Assembly (NCBI RefSeq): GCF_028858725.1
Contig: NC_084776.1
Span: forward strand, 4,650,001-4,714,000
DNA length: 64,000 nt
Direction of reading: 5' to 3'
Origin: Colius striatus
Lineage: Eukaryota; Chordata; Aves; Coliiformes; Coliidae
Part shown: positions 1 through 10,743 of the stretch, piece by piece
How positions within the stretch are numbered: the first letter of the stretch is position 1
How the letters are laid out: each line of letters begins with the position of its first letter
Notes under the pieces: model-generated
The model's input: the letters and a program-made list of their open reading frames with translations, nothing else
Database searches by the model: none
What the model was told of the DNA's origin: nothing
Program-made: the position numbers and the translations under genes

Positions 1-215
1 CCTTGTTAGCCTGGCCAGGGACAAACTTAGTATACAATTTGTTGCACTCATAGGCCACCAACCACAGCCACGTAAGACTGTGAATTAGGACATAATCCAT
101 TTTTACTAAGCAAGAGAAACATCTAGATCAACTGTAACTTCAGATCAGAGTTGAGTGCTTGAGATTCTATTGTGCATTAAAATAATATTAGGGAAACAGG
201 TTCCTAAATGCTTAC

Positions 216-327
216 CCTCACTGTATGTGCTTGCCCTAGGCGAACAGGATTTGCTAGTTTCACCTGAATCTGCGCACAGTGGAAAGAACCATGAACACCA
301 ACAACTTCCAGGAGTCCATCATCATGT
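216..327 (-). CDS. DGKE: DGKE coding exon 10 (last one inside the window)
   Basis: 112 bases, residues 469-506. It encodes [20 protein letters not shown], then [17 protein letters not shown]. Acceptor atttcatag, donor AGG|gtaagc. The human protein continues with [20 protein letters not shown] and an acidic tail. No such sequence is present in 1-215, so the final exon lies outside. Confidence 0.95.
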
Positions 328-3300
328 CTATGAAATAAGAAAGGAGATTCTTTGTAGTGATACTCATGAACTCTAGAATACCCTTCCAGAGGGTATTCCA
401 CAGTCCTTTTATGGCTATTCCTGTAGAGAAGACAAATGATATTCTGCAAAAACGTTTAAACTCTCTGTTTGTGCTGGACAACAAACTGACACTGAATGGC
501 AAAGAAAGCCACACAAAACTGCAAGTATGGAGCAAAACTCCAGCTGGTACACCCTAGGCTGCCTTTGCAAATGATGGATATATGACTTTCCAAAGCTCAT
601 CAGGCCCACAGTGGCTTTATCTTCCTTAAATTCATACAATTTTCTGCCTTTGCATTTGGTTATTAATTTACAGGAAAACCTTTTAATGGCTTAATTTTTG
701 GTGGACTTTGCCCAAATGTTTTGTAGCAATTCAAGGCCATAAGTCTTGTAACATGACATAAAGTATGTTTATACAAATGGCTTCTGAAAAAAGAAGTCAC
801 ATGAGGGAATAACTTACATGCCCACCAATTCTTCTCTTCAGTATTGCTCCAGCCAACTTACCCAAGCATAGATTGAAATTTTTGGCTTGGTTTTACTCTA
901 TATCTTAACCTCTATTAAGATGTGTTATTTTTAATTTTGAGGTGGACATGTCTTTTACTTTTTAAAGGCTACCTTTATTTTCCGTAGCCTCTTCCATGTT
1001 ATTGCTTAATCATGCCAGACACTTTGAGGAGCTGTTAAAAAACCCCCTTGATGTTTGGGATGCACTTAGCTATGTAAGCACAGCCTACTGGAAGGAACTG
1101 CTTATGCTACAGGAACAATTAAAGGAATCAAAAAGGATGCACTGTGTACCTTGCCAAGGGGTAAGGCTCATCACCCATGCCTTCCCAGAGCCTGCAGCCA
1201 CCTCCCCAGTATCCAATATTCAGGACAATGATGCCTTCCAAATTGGGCAACTCGATTCTCTCACCATCCAATTCTAGCTTTAAAAGACAAACAGAAGTTA
1301 ATTACTGTGGATCAAATTCAGTACTTCAGTATCAGCTAGTTACTCTCTGTATGCACTTAACAGGCTTCAACTTGAGGAAAAACTGGCACAAGTAGAACAT
1401 GTTTTCTTTTTTAAAAGTTACTTCTGATTTTACAAGATATTCTAAGCTGTAACGAATTTCTGTTAGTAAAGAGAAGAAAAAGCAACTCTCATATAAGTCT
1501 CTGGTGCTAAGGCAAATTTTCTCTGAATGTCAGTACTTGAACTCATAGAACTGAGCTAAGGTCAGATAAAAACCTATGAATTTTCAGTAAGCTCGAAGAC
1601 ATGAATTGCATGAAGGAAGCTGCAGATAGCAAAGGGAACAAAAAATACTCCAGGTCCAGAGCCACCCTCAGATAAATATCACACAGATGTAAAGTGCAAA
1701 GCTTTTCTCCTTTTCTTTCACAAGGTTTTTACACTCCACTGATTGCTCAGAGAATAAACAAGTTAAAAAACTTACCTCAATCTTTTTGTTAAGATCTTTA
1801 CATTCTTGTACTAAGCAGTCTTTGGTTCCATAAAAAAAATAAACAGCCTGTAAAAAAACACCCCAACAAAACAAGGAGAACACAAAACATTGTTAGAAAA
1901 AGACAATACATATTCATGCATAGTTATTGTTCTGTAAACCTTATCTAAGATTAATATGAAACACACCTCTAAGCCAAGCTTTCTTCATGGGATAGGCTAC
2001 AACTTGCAAAAGCAACTTGCTTTCCACTTTAAAAGGAAATAGGCAATATCCTTAACCCATTCAGTTTCAAAGCAAATGAGACATTGTAAACAAATTTGAA
2101 CAAACAGCATATTGTGTAGGCAAACAAGCAAAGGCAACGTAGAACACTTGTGAGTGGGCTGGAAACATTTTACATATTGAATCCCTTCCCCAAGAAAAAT
2201 GAGTTAAAACTCTTCCAATGACTTGAAAGGATGCAGGGGAGCAAAGCAAGGTAAAGCAAAAAATAGCTTAAGTCAAGTCAACAGCTCCAAGGACAAAACA
2301 CACCTTATTAATAATTCTGCTGGAAAACAGAGAAGGAGTCTTCTCACGATGAGCATGAAAATTTAGAGCCATGAGAGCATCAGGTCCTATAGAAAAGTAG
2401 TTGTTCATTGTGAATACCTGTAAGACAGAACTTCTAGTTATGGTCTTATTAAATATCATTATTAAGGTTTAAAAGCAGACATAGTGTTTAATGAGAAGTA
2501 ACTAGAAAAGTAAGTATAAACATACAAGTATTCCATAGAATCCATATTTATACTTGCTAACCAGACCTTTGGTTTCCTCAAGTTGTAGTATCCTTTGTTT
2601 GTTACTTGAACCTTCCACCTGAAAAACAACAGCCACTACTTAGACTCATGACAATTAGTATCAAAGCTGCAGTTAGGAATCTCATATCTACACTGGGATC
2701 ATGTAAAAAGATTCAAATTTAGGTAAATGATAAAAGACTTAAGCTTTGTAGAATAAACAAATAAAGAATCATTTTGGACCTCAGTTATTTTTCAGTTCCC
2801 TCCCACAATACTCCTGTTTCTTCACATATTCTGCTGCACCTGGGTATCAGCAAAGCTACAGCTCTATTTGGTTCTAGAGGATTTCTCTTCCCTTACCTGT
2901 CTAGTTTGATTCCATCTGCCTCCATGACATTTCTTAAGATTTGTTCTACAGGGACCTCTCCAGCATAACCTGCACCCCAGCCCAGAGTGTTAGACAGGTC
3001 ATTGCCTGTTCCCAGAGGTAAAATTGCAACTTGTGGAATAAAACGTTCTTGCCCCTAGGATACAAAAACACTGCATATTAGCTCCCTCTACAGCAGTCTT
3101 TCTCTCCCTTTTATACACATATGTTCAAGTTAGATAAATATCATTAATCTTCACAGCAGCTTGGTACATAGTCCAGAACAACAGAGCTGGCAGACAGCAC
3201 ATTTAAGTACTTATTGTAGGGATAATGGAAAAAAGGGAATGGTAAACCCTTGTGAGAAGAGAATAAAAATACAATATGGAAACAACACATTATTAATATT

Positions 3301-6300
3301 AAAGAGAGTATTCCTTCAAAAGGATGGTCTTTGAATATAGAGGTGAAGCCTGAACTTCTCATCTGATTTCCTGATTATATGCTTCTGACTTTCTGCAGCC
3401 ATGGTAAATTACTAACACTATTTACTTCATGTACCTCTGGAAGTGATGTGAACACTCAAGAGAGATGTAACACACAAGTATGTGAACTATGACAAGACCT
3501 CAGAATGCTCTCACAAGACTGAGGTTAGTTAGATGCACATAATGCTACAGTATTCAACCACAGCCTGAAATTCACATATTTGAAAGTCTGTATTGAAGTT
3601 TCAGAGATGTCACATACAGACATGGATCCAACTGTCACCAACAGATGGAGCAGGTGATAATCACCTCTGCTGATCACTGAGTAGGTGACAGAAGCAGATA
3701 TTCAAAGTAGCCACCTTAGCAAGGGTCTTTGATTGCTTTACCACAGAAGGTAAAGTTATTTCTGATGTACTATGGCCTTTGCAAGTACAGCACAGCTGAA
3801 TTTCAATAAACAGCATTATGGTTATTATTTTTCCAAGAAGTTATCAGCCAGGTAGCTTGTATCTGAGTCAAGATAAATGGAGCAAATAACCTACTGCTGA
3901 TAATAAAAAGGTTTTGCTGATAATCTCAACAGTATTTACACAACTCCAACGACTCAATTTGAAAACTTGGAAACAAAGAACTCAGATCTCACCAACTATA
4001 TTGGCTTTTACAGACAACATATCAAGTGGCCAAGACCGAGTAAACATATATTGATGTTTATTAACCTTTATAGCTACACTTAACCATTATAGTTACTTTG
4101 TTGTGTTTCTACTTTATCAGCACATAACAATTCTCAAAGAAGCTCAGTTTGCCTATGCATGAAGCTGTAATAGTGGCCTTCAACTACATTTCATATATTA
4201 ACAAGAAAGCTGCAGCCAAAAAAGTCTGATAGATGAATAGGAACTTTCCTCCTTTCATCACTAGACAAAAAGTTTATTAGGTAAAGCACTAAAGCTCTAG
4301 TAATTATTATTCATTCTTAGTTTTCTCGAGAGTTCCTATTAGTACCCTGAAAACTAGAATATCTTGTATTTCAAATCTATGGTAAAGATGGAGATTATTT
4401 TTTCCTTCTCTACCTGCTGTCAATAGGTGAGGCTGCAGACTCATGGATTCTTTAGAATCTATGATAAAGAGTAGAAGCCAATTACTGCACTCATTCATGC
4501 ACTGGGGATATAACCAGTATAGCCAGCAAAGTTATGAGGTTATTATAAAAGACTGAGCATGCTGGGAGGAATAAGCAGTCAGAGGACATTAACTACAAAA
4601 TAAATCTGTTTGGACAAAGAGGAAAAAACAATGCATAAAATATTCTGCAGCTTGTTCTTTTATTCTTTTACAGAAAAGAACAACTTCATCATTTAAGAGC
4701 TAATGCTTTCCTATTTTGCTTGAACTACAGGGAATCATAACAAGATGCACTCTCTCCCAGCAATATGAATAAGCAATCCTGCAAATATTTCTCTGTAGGC
4801 TTCGTCAGGAAGATGAAAACAATAAAAGCAGGTAAGAGATGAGGTGTGGCACTTCAGCAGCTCCAAAACTCATTTCACCATAAAACATTGTTTAATTTAA
4901 AACTCGATACCTTTATCTTCATTTCATCAATTGCATCCAGGACCCAGCCTACTGTGCCATCCCCACCACAGACAAGAACCCTGACAGCGTTGCAAGGCAG
5001 CAAGGTACAAAGTTGGAGAGCTTTAGTAGGTGTAATTTTGCTTAGATCAAAAACCTTGAATAAAAGGAAAATAAGGAGTTCCATAAGTTCACAGAACATG
5101 ACTCAGGATTTGCCTCACAGACAAACAACTTTAAGAAGCTCCTTCTAATATAAAAGATTCTTCATTTACAATATTACTTTAGAAAATGAACTGTCTTTGA
5201 CTTTTACATGCAGGATTTGTTTTCTCAGATTCACAACAGAGCTCCAGCTGCTTCACTGGGAATAAACATCATTGGTAATCCCAGCTGACAGAGTCCTAAG
5301 AAAAGTCTGTCTAGGAGCACTATGACAACTTCTGTAGAGCTGAAAGACTCCAGATAAAAAAGTATTTTTAAATACTCTGCACACAAAGAGGTTTTTCTTT
5401 AAAGCCTTATTGAGATGCATTTGAAACAAAGACGTAGTGATTTTTATTGGCTGTGTTCTAAGTCCAGGTTTTGAACTTCAAAGGAAGAGCATTAAGGTGC
5501 AGCCAGGAAACCCAAGGAACAACTAACTCCCTTAGTCAACATCCTGTGCCATCCCAGGGGATTTTAAAGGGAAAGAGACACCACAAAGCAGCAACTGTAA
5601 ACATTGACCTCTTCACCAGCAAAGGGAAGAATTAAACAAACACAGGTCTTCTTTTTCCACAAGATTCTACTATCATTGTGTAAGCAAAGTGATGTTTATT
5701 CTAATTTAAACGTTTATTATAATGGCTTTTGACTGTAAATACCTGAACGGGGTTCAGTAGAATTTTAAACTCTCCTAGCAAAGTTTCACCCATGTTGTTT
5801 CCACTACGAGTATTAGCCAGTACAATCACTGGCATCCAGTGCTTCCTGCAGTAAGGTACTACCTGCAAAAAGGTACAAGTCAGTCAGTTGCACAAATACT
5901 GCATGTCTGAAAATGCTTAAAGCCTTGCTCCAAAACCTGTCCTGTTATTGTCACAGTGAGGAAGTTACCAATTACTCAAAACAGAAACAAAAACTTCTGA
6001 CACACCGAGGATGAAGATTTCTGTTCTGCAGTGCCTAGAACAACAAATACTCCCATGTCAGGAACACAGTGGTAGAAAAATGACAAAACATTCCAGGAAG
6101 GTACCCAAATATCAGTGTTGGAAATCCAAATGTCTGCTCAGGATTCAACAACCACGTTGAAAATGACAAACACCTTTGAATTAACACTGCAAGTACTTCA
6201 CGTGTACTGAAACATTCATCTGACAGTTGTTAACCTGATAATGCACTAAGATCAAATTTTAATGTGTGGGGCTTTTTTCTAACCCACTATAAAAAAGAAG

Positions 6301-8465
6301 CAGTAGCCAATTACCTTTTCATAACTGGTTCTTTTATCTTTCCTCATCTGGTTGATTGTAGACAAATAGTATGGTGGAATAATTAAATCTCTGAATTCTC
6401 CCAATGTACACTCCTCAGTCTTTAAACAATCCACCATGCAGTCATCATGCACAGTGTGCTGACACCACACACATCTGGAAAAAAAAAGATGGAAAAACAT
6501 GACCAAAATCCTCACCAAGCACACTGATTTTGTTCATTTGTTTCAGATAGTCTAACTTGCCGACAAGTGTTTATTTTTACATGCACCACTTTTAATAATA
6601 TTTTAAGTACAAGTGCTATAAATATCCTCTTTGCCTTATCTGCAGTGTTAACAGTTACACTGAAAGCTTGCACAAGAAACTGAACTCCTATCCATCCTTA
6701 AGGAGCACAGACAGAACACCAGAGTTCAATTTATTAAAGTGTTACTAATAACATTCATTAATACATTTTTTAAGAGTGATAATATCCCTTCCAGTCTGAA
6801 GCCTAAATGGTTACAGAACACTGTGCAAGGCTGTTGGGATTTTGTTATGCAAAACTGATCTGCTTTTTGACCTATTCTAAAAGCTGTGCTGGAAAATGGA
6901 CTAGAACAAGAGGAAATACTGCAATATCCATTGCCAGCCTCTGCAGAATGTTAATCCTCATTTGTAACATCCAAAGCCTTGGTTTAAGCAGCTGTGAAGG
7001 CTATTTTTGGAGCCCTTCTGACTAATCTAGCACACAACTAGAATAGCAATCATACTTGCCCTGTACTGCAACCTTCTTCTTTTCCTCTTCCTTCCTTCTC
7101 CCTTTGTCTCCAAAATCCTCTTCTTCCCTCCTGTGCATACTCTCTCTCAAGGTTTTGGTTCTGATAGCATGCTCATTTACACTGGAATTCTGCTGATGTA
7201 CCAAGCAATTTGACAGTACCACAAGGAAGCAAAGCAGAATGTATGCTGGAAAGGTGACATCCTTTGAGAAGGATGAAGTAACAGTGTACCCAGCACCTCG
7301 ACACTTCTGCCACCGTGTCATGCTGATAACTTAGCAAGCAGATTCACTGGTGACACTGCAAGCTCATTCAACGGCTCCTAGGAATTTTTTAACACTCTTA
7401 GCACAAACATTAATAATAGATTGTATTACAGTAGCTTTTAAATGGTCTCATTAGGGGTTTTTTGTCTGAGTATCCTTAAAAACGACCTTAAGCCAGCAAT
7501 GGGATGGCTGTTTTTTCTAGTCACGCTAAGCAGATGCCAGTTTTGCAGAGATACATACACATTTTGGTGCTCTGAGTTGTGAGCTCTGCAACCGAATCCA
7601 CTTAGGCTATCCACTATACACAGTAGATGCATTACAAAACTTCTTCAGGCCATCCCCTAAAATATAACCTCTCTTGGACACAGCTGGCCTTTTATACATA
7701 GTTGCACAGTAGCCAGCACATCATGCTGGAGTAACAGGTAAGTTACTCCATAACAAGTTACATATAAGTAACAGGTATGAGAACAAGCAGAGAAGAGTTG
7801 CAATGCCATACTTTCATCTGTGACTCAAATTACCCACAAGTACCCATTTCAATCTTAAGATTCTTTAAAGCTGGCTTTCTTTTTTTTGACAAGTTTCATA
7901 CTTGGCTACTGCAGGATCTAAAAGGTAATGTGTTTTAATAATCCTATGGAAAACACAATATTGATAAGGCATTGCAGTAGATCCAAAGTTGAATTTCCTA
8001 GCAGTACCTGTAGTCGCAGAGCTTGGGCTGTGTGCCGCACTGTTGTTTGCATATCATACAGCAGCTGCAGAGTGGGACGTTGCCTCTGATCCAGTGGTGT
8101 GGCATAGAGCTGTGGGCTCCCCCACCGCTCCTCATCATAATCTCCTTGCAGAGAAAAAGCTGGTCAGCCTTCTTGAGGCATCCTTCGCTGACACGCAGTC
8201 CGCAGCAGTTGCAGAAAGCACCCTGAAGGATGTGCTGGGCGCACACGCAGCAGTAGGAGGGCTGCCCGAAGAGGTCCGTGTAGTGCCAGTCATGCTTGCT
8301 CTTGCGAAAGATGTCTCGGATCAACACCTGCCGCCGGGACCGCTGGAAGCTGCACCACAGGGTGATCAGCACCGGCAGGATCACAGAGCACAGAGTCCAA
8401 AACACCAAACTCCAGTCAGCAACGGCCGAGGAGGATGTGCCGCTTCTGCTCTCCGTCCCTTCCAT
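216..8465 (-). CDS. DGKE: DGKE, diacylglycerol kinase epsilon (3'-incomplete, 10 coding exons)
   Basis: Converts diacylglycerol (preferring 1-stearoyl-2-arachidonoyl species) to phosphatidic acid with ATP, at membranes, in the phosphatidylinositol cycle (family knowledge). Coding exons on the minus strand, 5' to 3': 8465-8008, 6474-6315, 5862-5743, 5054-4911, 3054-2897, 2618-2567, 2417-2304, 1847-1776, 1277-1150, 327-216. All junctions are GT-AG and all phases agree, giving 506 codons. Seen in the translation: hydrophobic segment about residues 19-39; two Cys/His-rich C1 domains (about 58-106 and 124-175); catalytic domain with GGDGTVGW (275-282) and LPLGTGND (306-313); accessory domain with [18 protein letters not shown] and [14 protein letters not shown]. 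Human DGKE is 567 residues, so about 60 C-terminal residues lie left of the window. The ATG is preceded by an in-frame TGA two codons upstream and has G at -3 and +4. Near identity to human DGKE (recalled) makes the call firm. Confidence 0.97.
1150..1277 (-). CDS. DGKE: DGKE coding exon 9: accessory domain core
   Basis: 128 bases, residues 427-469. It reads [20 protein letters not shown] and [20 protein letters not shown]. The acceptor is ttttaaag|CTAGAATTG. The nearby alternative ctag|AATTGG would break the frame. Ends in phase 2 (GCAAG|gtacac). Confidence 0.95.
1776..1847 (-). CDS. DGKE: DGKE coding exon 8
   Basis: 72 bases, residues 403-426. It encodes [20 protein letters not shown] and ends KKIE. 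The acceptor follows a long T-run (tttttttacag); the donor is GAG|gtaagt-like. Phase 0 on both sides. Confidence 0.95.
2304..2417 (-). CDS. DGKE: DGKE coding exon 7: accessory domain
   Basis: 114 bases, residues 365-402. It encodes [19 protein letters not shown], then [19 protein letters not shown], a hallmark of the accessory domain. Acceptor cttacag, donor AAG|gtgtgt. The first residue is Val where human has Glu. Confidence 0.95.
2567..2618 (-). CDS. DGKE: DGKE coding exon 6 (52-base mini-exon)
   Basis: 52 bases completing Arg347 and encoding [17 protein letters not shown] (348-364). Acceptor gtttttcag. The donor is AAAG|gtctgg, a GT with a poor +3 to +6 context. Using it keeps the phase and matches the human protein length. 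Confidence 0.9.
2897..3054 (-). CDS. DGKE: DGKE coding exon 5: LPLGTGND catalytic segment
   Basis: 158 bases, residues 295-347. It reads [19 protein letters not shown], then [16 protein letters not shown] and [11 protein letters not shown]. Ends in phase 2 (AG|gtaagg), splitting Arg347. No open reading frame starting with ATG covers it, so it is visible only by reading the reverse strand directly. Confidence 0.95.
4911..5054 (-). CDS. DGKE: DGKE coding exon 4: nucleotide-binding GGDGTVGW motif
   Basis: 144 bases, residues 247-294. It encodes [20 protein letters not shown] and the [17 protein letters not shown] that follows; GGDGT is the ATP-binding signature of DAG kinases. Acceptor attcaag, donor AAG|gtatcg. 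Confidence 0.96.
5743..5862 (-). CDS. DGKE: DGKE coding exon 3: start of catalytic domain
   Basis: 120 bases, residues 207-246. It contains [20 protein letters not shown], the first conserved strand and Gly-rich turn of the DAG kinase catalytic domain, then FKILLNPVQ. Acceptor ttttgcag, donor CAG|gtattt. Confidence 0.95.
6315..6474 (-). CDS. DGKE: DGKE coding exon 2: rest of C1 domain 2
   Basis: 160 bases, residues 153-206, after an acceptor ...tttttccag. It encodes [12 protein letters not shown], the zinc-ligand end of C1-2, followed by the linker [18 protein letters not shown]. Donor AAAAG|gtaatt. Confidence 0.95.
8008..8465 (-). CDS. DGKE: DGKE coding exon 1: start, membrane segment, C1 domain 1 and part of C1 domain 2
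   Basis: 458 coding bases, residues 1-153. An acidic/Ser-rich N-terminus leads into a hydrophobic stretch ([20 protein letters not shown]), then a basic QRSRRQ anchor. C1-1 has the [20 protein letters not shown] core and C1-2 begins at [13 protein letters not shown]. The exon ends in phase 2 (...TACAG, donor gtactg), so Arg153 is split (AG|A). The linker [10 protein letters not shown] between the C1 domains is the least conserved part compared with human. An in-frame TGA at 8469-8471 rules out an upstream extension. Confidence 0.96.
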
Positions 8466-8907
8466 TCCTCAGCAGCTCGGCCTCACCAGCCTGACCCCTC
8501 GCACACGTCGGGCACGGCCCGGGAACGGCCCCTTCGTTCAAGGAGCCAACGCGCAGCTTCATGAAACATCTTTTAATCCCTTATTAGGGCTAAGCATCAA
8601 TTTCCCCCCACATCTGACCGACCTACCAACCAACAGGATTTCCGCACCGCCCAGGGACGAGGAGCTGCTCCGCTGCCTGCCCGGGCCTAGCGCAAAGCCG
8701 GCCGGCGCCCCGCCTCCTCCCAGACGGGCCCTACTCTCGTCCGCTCGCCCCCGGCAGGACTCGCCACACGCCCCGGCGGCCCCCGACGCCCCACTTCCAC
8801 TCGGGCCTCCGGGGCGGCGGCGGAGTGGGGGGGGACACACGATCCCAGCCCCGCGCCGAGGCCGTGGCTCCTCGGGCCGCCTGCCCTCGGGCCGCGTCCC
8901 GCAGCGC

Positions 8908-8982
8908 GGCGGCGGCTCCCGGCGGCGGCGGCTCCCGGCGGTGGCGGCTCCCGGCGGCGGCGGCTCCCGGCGCTGGCTCCCG
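8908..8982. repeat. GC-rich 16-bp tandem repeat in the promoter island
   Basis: About four to five imperfect copies of ggcggcggcggctccc (some 13 bases long, one with ggt for ggc), lying in the core of the CpG island. Confidence 0.8.
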
Positions 8983-9180
8983 CCGCTGCCGCCTGCGCTG
9001 GGCCGAGCGGCGGCCGCCGGCGATGCGCGGGCGGCGGAAGCGGAAGCGGCGGCGGGCGGTTGCCAGGCGACGGGCGCCGCCCGGAAACAGGCGGGAGGGT
9101 TGCCGAGGTCGGCAGCGGTTTAGTCGCGGCTCAGGGCACATCGTCAGCGGCAAAGCCGAGGGGAACGGCCCGAACTGGCC

Positions 9181-10688
9181 CGGGCCTAAATTATCATGCT
9201 ATTTGTTGCTTTATTACCCCATAAATGCCCATATTATCCCCTTGTCGCCCCCTCCATTTCGTTGTGTCCTCCCTTGTTCTGCTGCTCCCCCTGTAGCAGT
9301 TTAAATAGTTGCTGCTATTAGAAACGATGAGTTTTTGCACTTTCCACACAGTGTCTTGCACAGTTCCATAAACCAAACACTTCTTGGCTGTTGGTATCTT
9401 AAAACACGTGCTGAAAATGAAAAACGTCTGTAGTTGGTCAATACTCAGGTTTCATAGCAGGACGTTTGAACCCAGCTCCTGAACTCCGCTGTCCCCATCA
9501 CCTGCTTCCATGCTGGGCAAGCCCTCACACCTACAGCACTCTCTGTTTAACCCATGACTGTCAAGTTTTTATAAACAACTGTGCAAACAGTTGTGCCAAT
9601 CCAGCCCAGCTGGCTGAGGAGACTCCGGTGCCTGTCTGAGGGGTGTTCACAGAGCCCCCCTTTCTGACTTGGTTTCACTGGAAAAGACTGACTTGTGCAG
9701 AAATAGACACAGACAGAATAAATACCACTTCTTTAGGAAAGTGAAAGGCACAGATGAGAAGGGCTGCTGGGAGCGAGGCTGGCAAACCCTGGATGAATCC
9801 CTGTGGTGCAGAAGGTGTGGGGATGCGCCGAACCTTTCCCTTAAAGAGGAAATGCTAATTACTCAGATCCCTCGTGTGAGAGCCACTGATGATTCCCGAC
9901 TCCTTATTTCATACCTATATTCAAAGGGACACGTTTCTTTTCCTCCAAAGTGGTGATGTTGGCTCCAAATGTCCAGTGTAGTGCTGCACAGGAAAGGTCT
10001 GGACAGTCACATCTCTCCAGGCAAAATGTAATGGTTTGCAATGACATTCATTAACCTACATTCTTAATTTACACTATGCTTACTAATAAGGACACTTAAA
10101 ATCCTGTCTTCTACTAAATTGTCTTGAAAAGAGAATTATGTGAGTTTTCATTTGTATAATTCTATTAATTTGCTAAAAACCTCTCTGCTGTGTTTTACAG
10201 CAGGGATAATTTGGGTTTGCTAGAGTTAAACCACATTAATATGTATTTCTGTGCTGGAGTAGAGACAATTTTTGAAAAAGGGGCCCCCTTGCAGCTGCTT
10301 TTGAGACTGACATGTAGTGTTGGACAATGGTTTGTTTTAAAAAACAATTGCTTATCTTGGGCACCCAACTCCATTTCTTGGTATGCTAAATGTAAGGTGA
10401 TGTGGTTTATTTTCACAAATTCAAAACATTCAGTGTAACTCTGAAGCCAGAAGTGGAAAAAAAAGGTCTTCTATTTTCTTTCCCTTAGGAACAGAGTTAT
10501 GCTGAGCATGTGTCAGTAGATAATAGCCTAATTCAAAACTTTGAGCCAGATGTCTTCAAAATCATACTATCACTCAAATTAGTTAAAGCATAAACAAATA
10601 TCTGTGACTGACGTAGCTACTTCAAATAGGCCAATGCCTCAGTCAGTGTTACTCATTTTGGAACAGACTGAGAGAAAGTAGAATCAAA
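9181..10688. other. C17orf67 upstream region: probable 5' UTR and first intron
   Basis: AT-rich sequence between the CpG island and the first coding exon, with no coding signal. A strong acceptor (ttctattttctttcccttag) ends at 10488 and another (ctgctgtgttttacag) at 10200. Either could begin the exon carrying the start codon, so an upstream non-coding exon in the CpG island is likely. I could not choose its donor. Confidence 0.5.
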
Positions 10689-10743
10689 ATGAAGCAGTTA
10701 CTTGTGTTTGTCTCCTTTTTGGTTCTGATGACCACCTTTACAG
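10689..10743 (+). CDS. C17orf67: C17orf67 coding exon 1: signal peptide
   Basis: 55 coding bases, 18 codons plus G of Asp19. Hydrophobic core LLVFVSFLVLM. Donor ACAG|gtagga. Confidence 0.92.

Larger units (their letters stand above)
1..8007 (-). other. DGKE introns
   Basis: Introns in transcript order: 6475-8007, 5863-6314, 5055-5742, 3055-4910, 2619-2896, 2418-2566, 1848-2303, 1278-1775, 328-1149, and 1-215 (partial). They are AT-rich and I saw no transposon or RNA gene in them. The largest (1.86 kb) holds the 3144-3362 ATG-open stretch, which has no coding look. 7070-7140 is a pyrimidine-rich low-complexity patch. Open frames on the plus strand across exons here are antisense shadows. Confidence 0.8.
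8000..9180. promoter_or_regulatory. CpG island, probable bidirectional promoter of DGKE and C17orf67
   Basis: GC and CpG density rises sharply across DGKE exon 1 and peaks at about 8640-9175, then falls abruptly to AT-rich DNA at 9190. It lies between two divergent genes whose start codons are 2.2 kb apart, the usual setting for a shared CpG promoter. No TATA box is evident. The exact start sites of transcription cannot be placed from sequence. Long open frames on both strands here follow from the lack of AT-rich stops. Confidence 0.8.

Noticed and set aside
996..1277. 93-codon plus-strand frame
   Set aside because: Its second half is the exact antisense of DGKE exon 9, whose sense translation is unmistakable.
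1268..1280. Alternative acceptor ctag|AATTGG for DGKE exon 9
   Set aside because: It removes four bases and breaks the frame. The upstream ttttaaag acceptor gives the expected KKIE-LELDGE junction.
7989..9304. Long plus-strand open frames (191, 275 and 159 codons) over the DGKE first exon and CpG island
   Set aside because: They are antisense to DGKE exon 1 or lie in stop-poor GC repeats and give Arg/Pro/Ala-rich low-complexity translations.
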